64,000 nucleotides of DNA, from the NCBI RefSeq assembly GCF_900637685.1, contig NZ_LR134388.1:2801501-2865500 (forward strand), in the 5' to 3' direction. This DNA comes from Legionella sainthelensi (GTDB taxonomy: Bacteria > Pseudomonadota > Gammaproteobacteria > Legionellales > Legionellaceae). The notes beneath the pieces were generated by a model. That model was not told the DNA's origin, searched no databases, and saw nothing but the letters and a program-made list of their open reading frames with translations. This document shows, in pieces, positions 17,216 through 26,378 of the stretch. The position numbers and the translations under genes are program-made. Within the stretch, counting starts at the first letter, position 1. Every line of letters begins with the position of its first letter.

Positions 17216-18313
17216 TTAATTTAACAGCAATCGGTGTTCATTAACCTGTTCAATTTCAACATTTTGTTTTGATTGGCCAATTTGGCCAACGATACCCAGC
17301 GAAGCTTTAGTTAAATTATCTATTTCTTTAAGACAACTTACTGTTTTAATTGCCCATTTACCTGTTACCCCAAGTGTTACAAGTTGGTTGGCAAGCGTAC
17401 CCAATCCCGTAGTCAACAAATTAGTTGCGATAAAAGCGACTCCAATCAGCTCTCCAGTTGATGGAGCTGCTCCAAATCGAAAGAGATTATAAAGTATCGT
17501 TCCCACATTTTTTAACGCAAGAGGAGCGCCAATAGCTAAAGATACATAAGAAGCAGCCAAAGCGATTGGAGTCATAATTGGGGCTAATGGTGTAATAAAT
17601 GATAACGCAGCCGCGCCTATGGCAATCACCGTTGCAGTTACAGCTACTTTAGAGCCACAATTTTGCAAGGTATTCACTAATGTTGAAAAACTTCTTGATG
17701 GTTTTTGTGCGTATTTAAAATTCAAGTCGTTAATTTGATAGTAAAAAATTTTAGTCTTGGCCAAATTTTCTTGTAATCTATAAATATCTACTTGTTTATT
17801 GGGTGTGGTGTTTATCACCATCTTGATTCGCTGATGAATTTCAGAAAACAACTCATCAAATTTTTTACGACGACTTAGCACTTCAAATCGAGAAGACTCC
17901 ACTGTCAAACCCTCTTCTTCAATCAGCGTGTTAATATCCATAAGTATCTTTGTAGTTTTTGGATTAATTGATGCACTTTTACATTCTCTAAAAAAATACA
18001 AGCATGCTGATTGTGAAAACAACAATTGACCGAAAAGAATAATGCTCTCTAGTTGTTGCAGCTTTTGTTCGCGAATAGTTTTATCTTTTTCTTGTTTTAT
18101 TTTTTCCCGAAGTTGGGCAAGAGATTTCTTCTCAATTTCTTTAAATTCCACCTTCGTCTTCAAGGTAGAAATCCTTAATGGCTGCGCAAGAATTTCAGGA
18201 CCAAAAACAGAATGAATTACTTGATATTTTACTTGAGGAAAAAGTGTGTGCAGTTGCAAAGCAACTTCTTTTGCAATGGCATTATATTCATTTCTGTTCA
18301 ATTTTTCATGCAT
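17216..18313 (-). CDS. Hypothetical protein with hydrophobic core, effector-like
   Basis: A 365-residue protein of no recognised family. The first 200 residues are helical and charged. Residues about 215-275 form a hydrophobic region (VAVTATVIAIGAAALSFITP, then PIALAASYVSLAIGAPLAL) likely to give two membrane helices, and a further hydrophobic stretch follows around 288-318. There is no N-terminal signal peptide. The arrangement of a long cytosolic helical part with an internal hairpin of membrane helices is common among Legionella effectors that insert into host membranes; that is inference. No clear Shine-Dalgarno precedes ATG 18313. A GAACTCACATTAA motif overlaps its 3' end. Confidence 0.7.
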   Translation of the reverse strand: MHEKLNRNEYNAIAKEVALQLHTLFPQVKYQVIHSVFGPEILAQPLRISTLKTKVEFKEIEKKSLAQLREKIKQEKDKTIREQKLQQLESIILFGQLLFSQSACLYFFRECKSASINPKTTKILMDINTLIEEEGLTVESSRFEVLSRRKKFDELFSEIHQRIKMVINTTPNKQVDIYRLQENLAKTKIFYYQINDLNFKYAQKPSRSFSTLVNTLQNCGSKVAVTATVIAIGAAALSFITPLAPIMTPIALAASYVSLAIGAPLALKNVGTILYNLFRFGAAPSTGELIGVAFIATNLLTTGLGTLANQLVTLGVTGKWAIKTVSCLKEIDNLTKASLGIVGQIGQSKQNVEIEQVNEHRLLLN

Positions 18314-18628
18314 TTTGGTAGGAAAAACTAAAATTTAATTAATATTAATCAATTTGATCAATATAATACAAGTTACTTTGCAAGACAAGCGAATTTCATG
18401 GTGACACAATTTGAGAAAATATTGCGCCTTACAAAATGATTTTAATATGATGCTTTTAGCAAAAAACTTTAAATAATTAAAATTCAACCTTTTTGATTTC
18501 TAAAGTATTTATCCATTATTAGTGAGCCGTTGACAATTTGCCTAAGTGCCGCGCTTTATGCGCGGCATTTCGATTTACAAGAATCTAATATTGCCAATTT
18601 TTTCTCAATACCGTGCTTTTGACAAGTT
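18314..18628. other. Intergenic region with repeat-like hairpin
   Basis: Contains an AT palindrome (TTAATATTAA, 18339-18348) just upstream of the membrane-protein gene, and the GTTGACAATT plus GC-rich hairpin element at 18529-18567. No gene is seen. Confidence 0.5.
18529..18567. repeat. GTTGACAATT element with GC-rich hairpin
   Basis: GTTGACAATT (18529-18538) is followed by a perfect 8-bp stem TGCCGCGC/GCGCGGCA with loop TTTAT (18547-18567). The same 10-mer bounds the element at 45847-45969, which also contains an inverted copy of the GCGC-TTTAT core (ATAAAGCGCG). It may double as a terminator of the oxygenase gene. Confidence 0.45.
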
Positions 18629-19396
18629 CTATTCCACGACGAACTTTTTGTTCGGGACGAGCTCTATATGAAATCCCCTTGAAAAAATAATCTTCACCTT
18701 CTGGAGATTGCTCAGAAAAAAATAGTTAAACACACAACATCGAGGTTCATCGCTCGTCACTGTATTCACAGCATGCCAAGATGATCGATTTGTTTCCATA
18801 ACAAGCATTCGATTAAAAAAATTAGGGACAACAATACGATTTTTGATAGCACAGTCCCATAATTCATAATTTCCACCATATTCTACTTGCCAATTAGGAG
18901 ATACATAATAAAGGACATTCACCGTTCGATAGTATTTGCTGTCCACATCATGTGAAAGATCCAAATGAGGATTGATGTAATATCCTTTGAGCAGTGTGCT
19001 AATTCCACCAGCATAGGGTGAAGGATCAGGGATTTGGTTTTTAATTTCGGTTATATCTTCAATGACTGCAACAATTTTTGGATCTTGCATGGCAAAGTTT
19101 ATATCTTGCAGTATGCTGGGAACATCCCTCAAGTGGCTGTATTTCAACTTTAATTTTCCAGAAATACTTAATGAACGCATGTCATTTGACTGAGGGAAAC
19201 TAGCGTATATTGACTCAGCAAGTTCCGTTGGAAGTAGATTATCAAGAACAAAATGTCGGGCAACTTTTATATGATGCTCAAGAAAAAATTGTTGTTTTAG
19301 ATGCTCCTTAGTTTCATTTAATCTTTTTAAAATCAGATCGGTTAATTCATTTCTTATATTGCTTACCATTTTTAAATTCTCTATATCTTGACACAT
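18629..19396 (-). CDS. 2-oxoglutarate/Fe(II)-dependent oxygenase-like protein
   Basis: A protein of about 255 residues with the double-stranded beta-helix signature of 2OG-Fe(II) hydroxylases. In NPHLDLSHD His144 and Asp146 would bind iron, the distal His208 is in SWHAV, and Arg219 (PRCCVFNYF) would hold 2-oxoglutarate. The layout resembles prolyl-4-hydroxylase-like and 2OG-FeII_3 enzymes. The start is uncertain: TTG 19414, ATG 19396 or ATG 19369; the last has the least poor ribosome site (GAGA). It is divergent from a purine permease, with starts about 100 bp apart. The substrate is unknown; it could be a protein, lipid or nucleoside. Confidence 0.75.
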   Translation of the reverse strand: MCQDIENLKMVSNIRNELTDLILKRLNETKEHLKQQFFLEHHIKVARHFVLDNLLPTELAESIYASFPQSNDMRSLSISGKLKLKYSHLRDVPSILQDINFAMQDPKIVAVIEDITEIKNQIPDPSPYAGGISTLLKGYYINPHLDLSHDVDSKYYRTVNVLYYVSPNWQVEYGGNYELWDCAIKNRIVVPNFFNRMLVMETNRSSWHAVNTVTSDEPRCCVFNYFFLSNLQKVKIIFSRGFHIELVPNKKFVVE

Positions 19397-19502
19397 ATTG
19401 ATTATAGTCGGCAATTTCGAGAGTTTCTTTAAAATAGACTTTTATATTGATAAGAAATTATCTCAGCCTTATAATTTACTTTTAATGAATAGGAAAAACA
19501 TA

Positions 19503-20783
19503 ATGGAGCGGTTAAAGTCCTATTTTCTTCAAAATACAACACTTAAAACTGAAATCATCGCTGGCATCACTACTTTTTTAACAATGGTGTATATAGCATT
19601 TATTAACCCTGCAATTCTCCATGATGCCGGTATGGACCAAGGTGCCGTGTTCACCGCTACTTGTCTTATCACTGCGTTTGCATGTTTACTCACAGGAATA
19701 ATCGCTAATACCCCCATTGGTATTGCTCCGGGTATGGCATTAAATGTCTTTTTCTCTTATACAGTAGTAAAAGGAATGGGGATACACTGGGAGCATGCAT
19801 TAGCCATTGTTTTTCTTTCGGGGGTCTTATTTATTTTCGTATCACTTACAAGCCTAAGACGCCTGCTTATAGAAGCGATTCCCTATAATTTACAAATTGC
19901 TATCTTAATTGGCATTAGTTTATTAATCGCCCTTATTACCCTAAAAAACAACCAAATCATTATCACTGATCCACATCATTTGATGCATCTTGGTGAAATG
20001 AATCGCCCTGAAAGCGGATTATTTTTTTTGGGATTTTTGCTTATACTCACCTTAGACTATTTTCAGATACCAGGTGCTATCATTATTGGTATTCTTAGTA
20101 TTACAACTTTAAGTTTATTAACAGGATTATCAACCTGGGAAGGATTAATGTCCATGCCTCCTTCGATATCACCCACATTTTTAAAACTCGATTTTTCTGG
20201 ACTAAACACTATTGTAGCAATGAAGGCGATGTTTACCTTTTTTCTAATTGCTGTATTTGATGCCACAGGAACTTTAATTGGTTTATTAAATCCTACTTTA
20301 TTTAAACAACAAAAAAACTATGCCAAACGTTTGAGTAATTGTTTAACTGCTGATGCAATGGCCTCTGCAATGGCTGGATTATTAGGTTCCGCAAGTACTT
20401 CTCCGTATATCGAATCTGCAGCAGGAATAGAAGCAGGTGGACGTGGCGGTTTAACAGCCATCATCATTGGAATTGGTTTTATTCTCATGCTATTTTTTTC
20501 CCCTTTAGCGAAGATGATCCCTAATTTTGCTGTGGGCCCTGCACTCTTATACGTAGCTTGTTGTATGATGAAACATTTAACTGATATGAAGTTGCCAGAT
20601 ATTAGCGAGACAGCTCCTTGTATGATTACTATCATGATGATTCCATTTACTGCATCCATAGCTGATGGAATTGGTGGAGGTATTATTCTTTATACTCTAT
20701 TAAAATTGTTAACTCGACAAAAAATTAATTTTTTACTTTTTATATTAAGTCTTGTTTTCATCATTTTTTTTCTTATCAGTTAG
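19503..20783 (+). CDS. NCS2/AzgA-family purine permease
   Basis: A 426-residue inner-membrane protein with 12 or more hydrophobic segments, likely a proton symporter for hypoxanthine, guanine or adenine. Family motifs are the first helix TEIIAGITTFLTMVYIAFIN, NTPIGIAPGMALN in TM3, FDATGTLIG, and the binding motif STSPYIESAAGIEAGGRGGL near residue 300. I chose ATG 19503 because AGGA lies 8 bases upstream; earlier in-frame starts have no ribosome site and would overlap the divergent oxygenase gene. It appears to be a single-gene unit. Confidence 0.9.
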   Translation: MERLKSYFLQNTTLKTEIIAGITTFLTMVYIAFINPAILHDAGMDQGAVFTATCLITAFACLLTGIIANTPIGIAPGMALNVFFSYTVVKGMGIHWEHALAIVFLSGVLFIFVSLTSLRRLLIEAIPYNLQIAILIGISLLIALITLKNNQIIITDPHHLMHLGEMNRPESGLFFLGFLLILTLDYFQIPGAIIIGILSITTLSLLTGLSTWEGLMSMPPSISPTFLKLDFSGLNTIVAMKAMFTFFLIAVFDATGTLIGLLNPTLFKQQKNYAKRLSNCLTADAMASAMAGLLGSASTSPYIESAAGIEAGGRGGLTAIIIGIGFILMLFFSPLAKMIPNFAVGPALLYVACCMMKHLTDMKLPDISETAPCMITIMMIPFTASIADGIGGGIILYTLLKLLTRQKINFLLFILSLVFIIFFLIS

Positions 20784-20945
20784 GCTCAATGCTATGCCCC
20801 TCATTTATTCAAATAAGATCGGGCATTAGCATGTGAAGCTGTTGACGAAGCAACTTCATTAGTGTAGAAATCACATTTAGTGCGCTACTATTTGACAATG
20901 AAGACTTATAGTGAACACTCAAGGAGTTTTTTAACGGAGACCATA

Positions 20946-21227
20946 ATGAAATTTTTTGATAGAAAAACCAATACCCTATTTATTACTAATGGAAAAACAA
21001 ACGTAGCTGATTTATCTGAAAATCAATTAATACAAGTAGTTGACTCTCAAACAGAAGAACCTCTATTTTATAAACTTCGTCGACAAAATGCAGGACTCCT
21101 AGGCAGTCGTTTCGAAAAACACTTCGTCAGTAACAGTACAAGTCAAGAATACATCGGTAATTATGATCTCAATCATCCCAGCAATACCGATCTTGAAGAG
21201 GTTCAAACTATTATTTGTTGTCCTTAG
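20946..21227 (+). CDS. Small hypothetical protein
   Basis: A 93-residue protein with no recognised domain. I chose ATG 20946 because GGAG lies 6 bases upstream; the frame is open from a GTG at 20880. It begins MKFFDRKTNTLFITNGKTN, is polar throughout and ends in two cysteines (IICCP). It has no signal peptide or membrane helix. It is followed after 216 bp by the His-rich gene on the same strand. Confidence 0.6.
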   Translation: MKFFDRKTNTLFITNGKTNVADLSENQLIQVVDSQTEEPLFYKLRRQNAGLLGSRFEKHFVSNSTSQEYIGNYDLNHPSNTDLEEVQTIICCP

Positions 21228-21443
21228 CCACCAGGTGCAAATTATTTAATACTTATGTCCTTTGTAGGTATCAAGAAAAATGATTCGCACAGAAGTTTTA
21301 TGTGCGAATAAATCCTATATACATTAAGAAAACTATCTGCCTATAATGCATAAAGATGATATTTAAAATATACAAATTTAAATCATCATTCTCTTTTGTA
21401 GTTGAAATAAAAATTTAACTCTTTATTCTAATAAGGATGAACT

Positions 21444-21695
21444 ATGAAACATGTATCAACTTCAGGAAATACTCATACACATAATCACCCCACAACGAAT
21501 CACATACACACTCATAGCACTGCTACAAACACAACTGTCGTAGTAACTAATCCACCACAAACTGTTGTAGTAACTTCTAATCCCTACGGCTTTTTCACTC
21601 CTTATCAAGTACAACACCCTAACTATCATAACCAGCATCAGCATACTCATCAACATATTGATCCAAACTCGCACACTCATACTCATCGTCCTTAA
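21444..21695 (+). CDS. Small histidine-rich protein, putative metal binder
   Basis: An 83-residue protein with 16 histidines in two clusters of alternating His (THTHNHPTTNHIHTH near the start, HNQHQHTHQH and SHTHTH near the end). The clusters flank a central TVVVTNPPQTVVVTSNP stretch. AGGA lies 7 bases before the ATG. It has no cysteine, signal peptide or membrane segment. The alternating His pattern suggests storage or buffering of Ni, Zn, Cu or Co, as in Hpn-like proteins or the His-rich loops of metal transporters, but no metal gene lies next to it. No family is recognised. Confidence 0.7.
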   Translation: MKHVSTSGNTHTHNHPTTNHIHTHSTATNTTVVVTNPPQTVVVTSNPYGFFTPYQVQHPNYHNQHQHTHQHIDPNSHTHTHRP

Positions 21696-22345
21696 TGGGT
21701 TCCACCATCTACTAAGGTATAATCTTGTTGATGGTCGCAATTTTTAGAATTGCGCTGAGAGTGTGAATTTTGAACTAAATGTGTTCTATTAAAAACTCTA
21801 AATGTCCAAACGCTTAACTAATAGTGCCATAATATATCATTTTGGTAAAAAATGATCCTTTGAGGCAAACACTTAGCTTTCGAAAGAACGTTACCTTCCG
21901 CAAATGCGGAAGGTGTAAAAAACAATAAATTTGCTGAAGCTTCATCTTACAATATACCATCAAATAGAACCTTAGCTGGAGGTGAGGATATGTGCGCAAA
22001 TTCTAGCTCGTTAAAGCCTGAACCGATGCGCTCGACAAGAAAAATCGGTTTTGACTCCATAATTTTTTTCAGGACACGTTTTTTACCAAAAGATACAGTT
22101 TATTGAAACAGGCCATCTGCGTTTATTTCTCAAAAAAGAGCTACATCTCTAGGGAACATAGCCAATATCAAATCACAATATGAAAAAGTTATTCTCATTG
22201 TTGTAGATTAATCTTCAAAATGGTTAAGGTTTTTGAAGTAGAATTTGATGTTGTTTCAAAATACCTTAATTACTCGCCAAAAAAACTATGGTAAGTTAGC
22301 AAATTTAGTTATTATGTTACTTACTTAGGATTTTGCGGTTTTTCA
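21696..22345. other. Intergenic region, 650 bp, possible remnant
   Basis: Upstream of lspD. It contains a perfect 10-bp inverted repeat ACCTTCCGCA/TGCGGAAGGT (21893-21914) and a frame open from about 21860 to 22106 without an early ATG. The last 117 bp of that frame start at an ATG with a very strong ribosome site. Otherwise AT-rich leader sequence for the lspDE operon. Confidence 0.4.
21990..22106 (+). CDS. Possible 38-residue ORF with strong ribosome site
   Basis: ATG 21990 is preceded by GGAGGTGAGGAT, a near-perfect Shine-Dalgarno. The peptide begins MCANSSSLKPEPMRSTRKIG and has no recognised family. The frame stays open about 130 bp upstream of the ATG, so this may be the tail of a decayed longer gene and not a functional small protein. 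Confidence 0.3.
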   Translation: MCANSSSLKPEPMRSTRKIGFDSIIFFRTRFLPKDTVY

Positions 22346-24706
22346 ATGCGCTCTATAGTTATTATTTTTTTAATATTTTTTTGCTCTGCATTTACTCATG
22401 CAAATGAAATTAATATTTCCACGACAACTATGAATGGAAGCACTATTTTTTTTCTGCAAGCAGGTGCATTCAATTTGGAAAAAGATGCACAACAGCGTCA
22501 AAAAGAACTTTCTGCGCTTGTGAATGAACCCGTAGAAATTAAAAACTTATCTGATAAAAAACTTTATCTTGTACAAATTGGCCCGATCAGTAATTATCTT
22601 GCTGCACGAGATTTGCAAAATAAATTATCTAAAAATGTTAACTCGAGTACAAATCAACAAGTTACTTCCTTTACTCCACCTAACCAAACTGCAAATACGG
22701 AGGAGCAAGCTCAAACACTGCCTGTTAACAGCAAATTATGGAATTTAAGAAATGCGGATATTCGTGCAGTTATTGCAGAAGTATCACGAGTTACCGGCAA
22801 AAATTTTGTTATCGACCCTCGGGTTCAAGGTAAAATATCGATTGTTTCTTCTACTCCCATGAATAATGATGAACTCTATCAAGTTTTTCTTTCGGTATTA
22901 CAAGTATCTGGCTACGCTGCTATCCCAAATGGGGCTGTTGTTAAAATTATTCCTAATATAGATGCAAAAACACAATCCCCTGATACTTTGAATGAAATAA
23001 AGCATCCTCCTCATGGGGACGACATGATGGTCGCGGTGGTGCCTGTTCATTACGTCCCAGCAGAACAGTTAGTTCCTGTTTTACGCCCGTTAATGCCTCA
23101 ATGGAGCAGTATTTCAGCTTATGCTCCATCTAATATGCTGATTTTATCAGGACGAGCCAATAACATTCATAGCCTTGCTGATATCATCAAACAAGTGGAT
23201 AATTCATCTACAAGTGGAATCGATATGATCCATTTACAACATTCATTGGCTATGGATATTGCAGCTACATTGAAAGACCTAGTCAAAACTCAACCCAATA
23301 TGGGAGGAGCACGAGCACAAACTACTATTGCAGCTGATGATCGTTCGAATTCCATTTTAATCAGTGGTTCTAAAACAGACCGAATAAGAATTAGAATGTT
23401 GATCTTAAAACTGGATAAGGAAAGTTCCGAAGGTCTTAATGCGAATACTCAAGTCGTTTATCTTAATTATTTAAGAGCAGAAGATTTAGTACCTATTCTT
23501 GCAGGTATTGCACAAGCAAACTTTAGCGGGAATGTCGGCACAACTATTGGAACAATAACCCGCCCTGCATTAGATAGTACCAATCCTGCCTCTAATCTTG
23601 CCAACAACGGCAATAATGCAACCACACAAAGTTCCACATCCCTATATCCGGTATCCGGTGGTTCATTAACTCCATCAGGTGCAACTGCAAATACAACATC
23701 GGCAACAACTCAAAATGAAGGTACAACTAAACCTACAGTACAAATTATTGCAGAACCCAACACAAACTCCATCATTCTCAATGCTCCTGCATCAGTAATA
23801 CATATTCTTAAAAGAGTTATAGGACAACTGGATATTAAACCCGCACAGCTACTTATCGAAGCACTTGTAGCTGAAATTAATCAAGATGATGTCAATGATT
23901 TAGGGATAGAATGGGGCAGCAATCAACAAACAGGAAAACCAGGTGGCTTTAGAAATGGTTTCGCGATCATCAATAGCAAAACTCAAATTGCAGATTTTCA
24001 AGCACAAATCTATGCTTTAGCAAGAGCGCATAAAGCGAATATTCTATCAACACCCTCCGTTGTAGTACTCGACAATCGCCAAGCTAAAATTTTAGTCGGA
24101 AAACAGGTTTCTGTTGCTTCCACAAATTATCCTAATAATGCCGGAGGCACAACACCCGCAAGCCCCTATACAACTTTTGATCGTGTAAATGTCGCCTTGC
24201 ATCTTTATGTCCGCCCTCAGATTACACGTGGAAATGGGATCCAGATGCAAATCGATCAAGGTAATGATACTTTAGATCCGCCAGCTACTGCAGAAGCATC
24301 CGTGAATCCGACTTTTAGAATCAGTAGTATCGTCACTTCAGTCCATGTTGAAAGTGGTGACATTGTTGTGCTAGGAGGATTAACTCAAGACAGATTAGAT
24401 AATGACAATAACCGACTACCCATTCTAGGAGATCTTCCTGGTGTAGGTCGTTTATTTAAACGTAATATAAATACCCGAGAAAAAAGAGTTCTTATGGTTT
24501 TCATCAAGCCTATTATTTTACGTAATGAAAGAGATAGTATGCATCTATCTGGCGAAAAATATAATAATATTCGTCAATTTGAGCTAGATTGGCTAAGATC
24601 ACAAGATGCATTTGTACAAAGTAATAATGCAACCGTCATGCCCGCATTAAAACGAGCTGACTTACCTAAACCGTTTAGTCGTCCACCTTTATTAGTGACA
24701 AAGTAA
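22346..24706 (+). CDS. lspD: Type II secretion outer-membrane secretin with N-terminal SPOR-like domain
   Basis: A 786-residue GspD-family secretin, the outer-membrane pore of type II secretion. A signal peptide (1-19, ends THA) is followed by a SPOR-like segment at about 31-96 (FFLQAGAFNLEKDAQQRQ, then YLVQIGPISNYLAARDL), an unusual addition that could bind denuded peptidoglycan. Next come the N0 domain (131-205, LRNADIRAVIAEVSRVTGKN), N1-N3 domains with a Thr/Asn-rich insert in N3 near 415-455, and the secretin core from about 510 (NDLGIEWG, VLGGLTQDRLDNDNNRLP, LGDLPGVGRLFK). The gene overlaps lspE by one base (TAATG). Confidence 0.93.
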   Translation: MRSIVIIFLIFFCSAFTHANEINISTTTMNGSTIFFLQAGAFNLEKDAQQRQKELSALVNEPVEIKNLSDKKLYLVQIGPISNYLAARDLQNKLSKNVNSSTNQQVTSFTPPNQTANTEEQAQTLPVNSKLWNLRNADIRAVIAEVSRVTGKNFVIDPRVQGKISIVSSTPMNNDELYQVFLSVLQVSGYAAIPNGAVVKIIPNIDAKTQSPDTLNEIKHPPHGDDMMVAVVPVHYVPAEQLVPVLRPLMPQWSSISAYAPSNMLILSGRANNIHSLADIIKQVDNSSTSGIDMIHLQHSLAMDIAATLKDLVKTQPNMGGARAQTTIAADDRSNSILISGSKTDRIRIRMLILKLDKESSEGLNANTQVVYLNYLRAEDLVPILAGIAQANFSGNVGTTIGTITRPALDSTNPASNLANNGNNATTQSSTSLYPVSGGSLTPSGATANTTSATTQNEGTTKPTVQIIAEPNTNSIILNAPASVIHILKRVIGQLDIKPAQLLIEALVAEINQDDVNDLGIEWGSNQQTGKPGGFRNGFAIINSKTQIADFQAQIYALARAHKANILSTPSVVVLDNRQAKILVGKQVSVASTNYPNNAGGTTPASPYTTFDRVNVALHLYVRPQITRGNGIQMQIDQGNDTLDPPATAEASVNPTFRISSIVTSVHVESGDIVVLGGLTQDRLDNDNNRLPILGDLPGVGRLFKRNINTREKRVLMVFIKPIILRNERDSMHLSGEKYNNIRQFELDWLRSQDAFVQSNNATVMPALKRADLPKPFSRPPLLVTK

Positions 24707-26193
24707 TGGAACATGAAGAAAAGTCATTACAAATTCCTTACAGTTTTGCAAAAAACAATGGGATTGTAGTGGCTAATGAAATGACCAATAATCAGGCTAC
24801 TGTTTATTATTTATCAAATACGTCTTTGCAAGCTTTAGCAGAAGTAAAACGTTTATTACAATGTGAATTTTCTTTAAAAAAAGTCGATGAGTCTGCTTTC
24901 CAGCAAGAATTAGCTCATGTTTATCAATCTAAATCATCCATATTAGATGCAGCCGGAGGCATGGAAGAAGATATGGATCTTTCATTACTCGCCAGTCAAC
25001 TACCTGTTAGCGAAGATTTATTAGAAAACCAAGATGATGCCCCAATTATACGTTTGCTCAATGCTCTATTTACTCAAGCCATAAAACAAAAGGCATCTGA
25101 TATTCATATTGAAACTTATGAAGATAGAGTCTTGGTACGCAATCGTATTGATGGTGTATTACATGAAGTTTTAGAAATTCAGCGTGCCATTGCTCCTCTG
25201 GTAATTTCCAGAGTCAAAGTAATGGCAAAATTAGATATTGCAGAAAAACGCATCCCTCAAGATGGGCGTATTTCACTACGCATTGGCGGTCATAATATCG
25301 ATGTACGTGTCTCTACTCTTCCCTCTAATCACGGAGAGCGTGTCGTGTTGAGGATCTTGGATAAACAAGCGGCTCAATTAGATTTAAATCTGTTAGGTAT
25401 GCCCAAAACGACTCTAAATGCGATGCGGAAAATGATTGCGGAACCTCATGGTATTATTTTAGTGACAGGCCCAACAGGTTCTGGAAAAACGACCTCTTTA
25501 TATGCCATGCTGACCGAACTAAATCAAGTCACACGAAATATACTTACCATTGAGGATCCTATAGAATATGATCTTGAAGGTATAGGACAAACTCAAGTGA
25601 ACACGAAAGTCCAAATGACCTTCGCTAAAGGTCTAAGGGCGATTCTCAGGCAAGATCCTGATGTAGTGATGATAGGAGAAATACGCGATCTTGAAACTGC
25701 CGAAATTGCAGTTCAAGCAAGTCTGACTGGACACCTGGTGCTGTCTACGTTACACACAAATAGTGCATTAGGGGCATTGACTCGCTTACGTGATATGGGA
25801 GTAGAATCTTTTCTTTTATCATCCAGTATTGTTGGTCTTATTGCTCAACGACTCGTTAGAAAATTATGTTCACATTGCAAAACTCCGCATCAATTAAGAG
25901 ATGATGAAGTGGAGCTCATGGGGCTTACGCCTGATACGGACATATCCAAAGTCTTTGAACCTAAAGGTTGCGACTTATGCAATCACTTAGGTTACAGAGG
26001 AAGAACGGGGATTTACGAACTTATCACTATAGATGAAGTATTAAGAGGCATGATCCATCGTCATGAAGATCTGCAAACTATGGAAGAGCATCTGCGGCCA
26101 ACAAGTCCTAGCATTCGCGATGATGGTTTTAAACGCGTACTTGCGGGCGATACTTCGCTTGCTGAAATTCTTCGAGTCACAACACAAAGTTAA
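24706..26193 (+). CDS. lspE: Type II secretion ATPase
   Basis: A 495-residue GspE-family ATPase that powers pseudopilus assembly at the inner membrane. The N-terminal domain (1-100) would contact GspL, then comes the linker with SDIHIETYEDRVLVRNRIDG. Walker A is GPTGSGKT (255-262), the Asp box is around IEDPIEYDL, Walker B is MIGEIRD (322-328), the His box is STLHTNSA, and the zinc-binding tetracysteine motif is C388/C391/C422/C425. The start codon overlaps the lspD stop, so the two are translationally coupled. The other lsp genes (F-M, C, O) are not in the window, as expected from the scattered arrangement in Legionella. Confidence 0.95.
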   Translation: MEHEEKSLQIPYSFAKNNGIVVANEMTNNQATVYYLSNTSLQALAEVKRLLQCEFSLKKVDESAFQQELAHVYQSKSSILDAAGGMEEDMDLSLLASQLPVSEDLLENQDDAPIIRLLNALFTQAIKQKASDIHIETYEDRVLVRNRIDGVLHEVLEIQRAIAPLVISRVKVMAKLDIAEKRIPQDGRISLRIGGHNIDVRVSTLPSNHGERVVLRILDKQAAQLDLNLLGMPKTTLNAMRKMIAEPHGIILVTGPTGSGKTTSLYAMLTELNQVTRNILTIEDPIEYDLEGIGQTQVNTKVQMTFAKGLRAILRQDPDVVMIGEIRDLETAEIAVQASLTGHLVLSTLHTNSALGALTRLRDMGVESFLLSSSIVGLIAQRLVRKLCSHCKTPHQLRDDEVELMGLTPDTDISKVFEPKGCDLCNHLGYRGRTGIYELITIDEVLRGMIHRHEDLQTMEEHLRPTSPSIRDDGFKRVLAGDTSLAEILRVTTQS

Positions 26194-26378
26194 AAATAGA
26201 CCATATCCTGGACAACATACAATATGTAAGAAGTTCTCACAGAGCCCCTCTGCTACCACTCTTGATTTTTATAACTAAAACTTTTTTATTTTCTAAAGAA
26301 CCCACAAAATATTAAATAACCCCCAAGTTGAACTATAATTCAACTATACAAGCCTAAAATGTAGTAGGAGATTATGAT

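Noticed and set aside
20318..20659. Minus-strand ORF within the purine permease
   Set aside because: The reverse frame of a membrane protein often stays open; no recognisable product.
21462..21740. Minus-strand ORF opposite the His-rich gene
   Set aside because: Its composition is the antisense of His codons; the sense frame has the ribosome site.
21893..21914. Perfect inverted repeat ACCTTCCGCA as a terminator
   Set aside because: The two-base centre and missing T-run on either strand make termination doubtful; kept only as a note in the intergenic entry.
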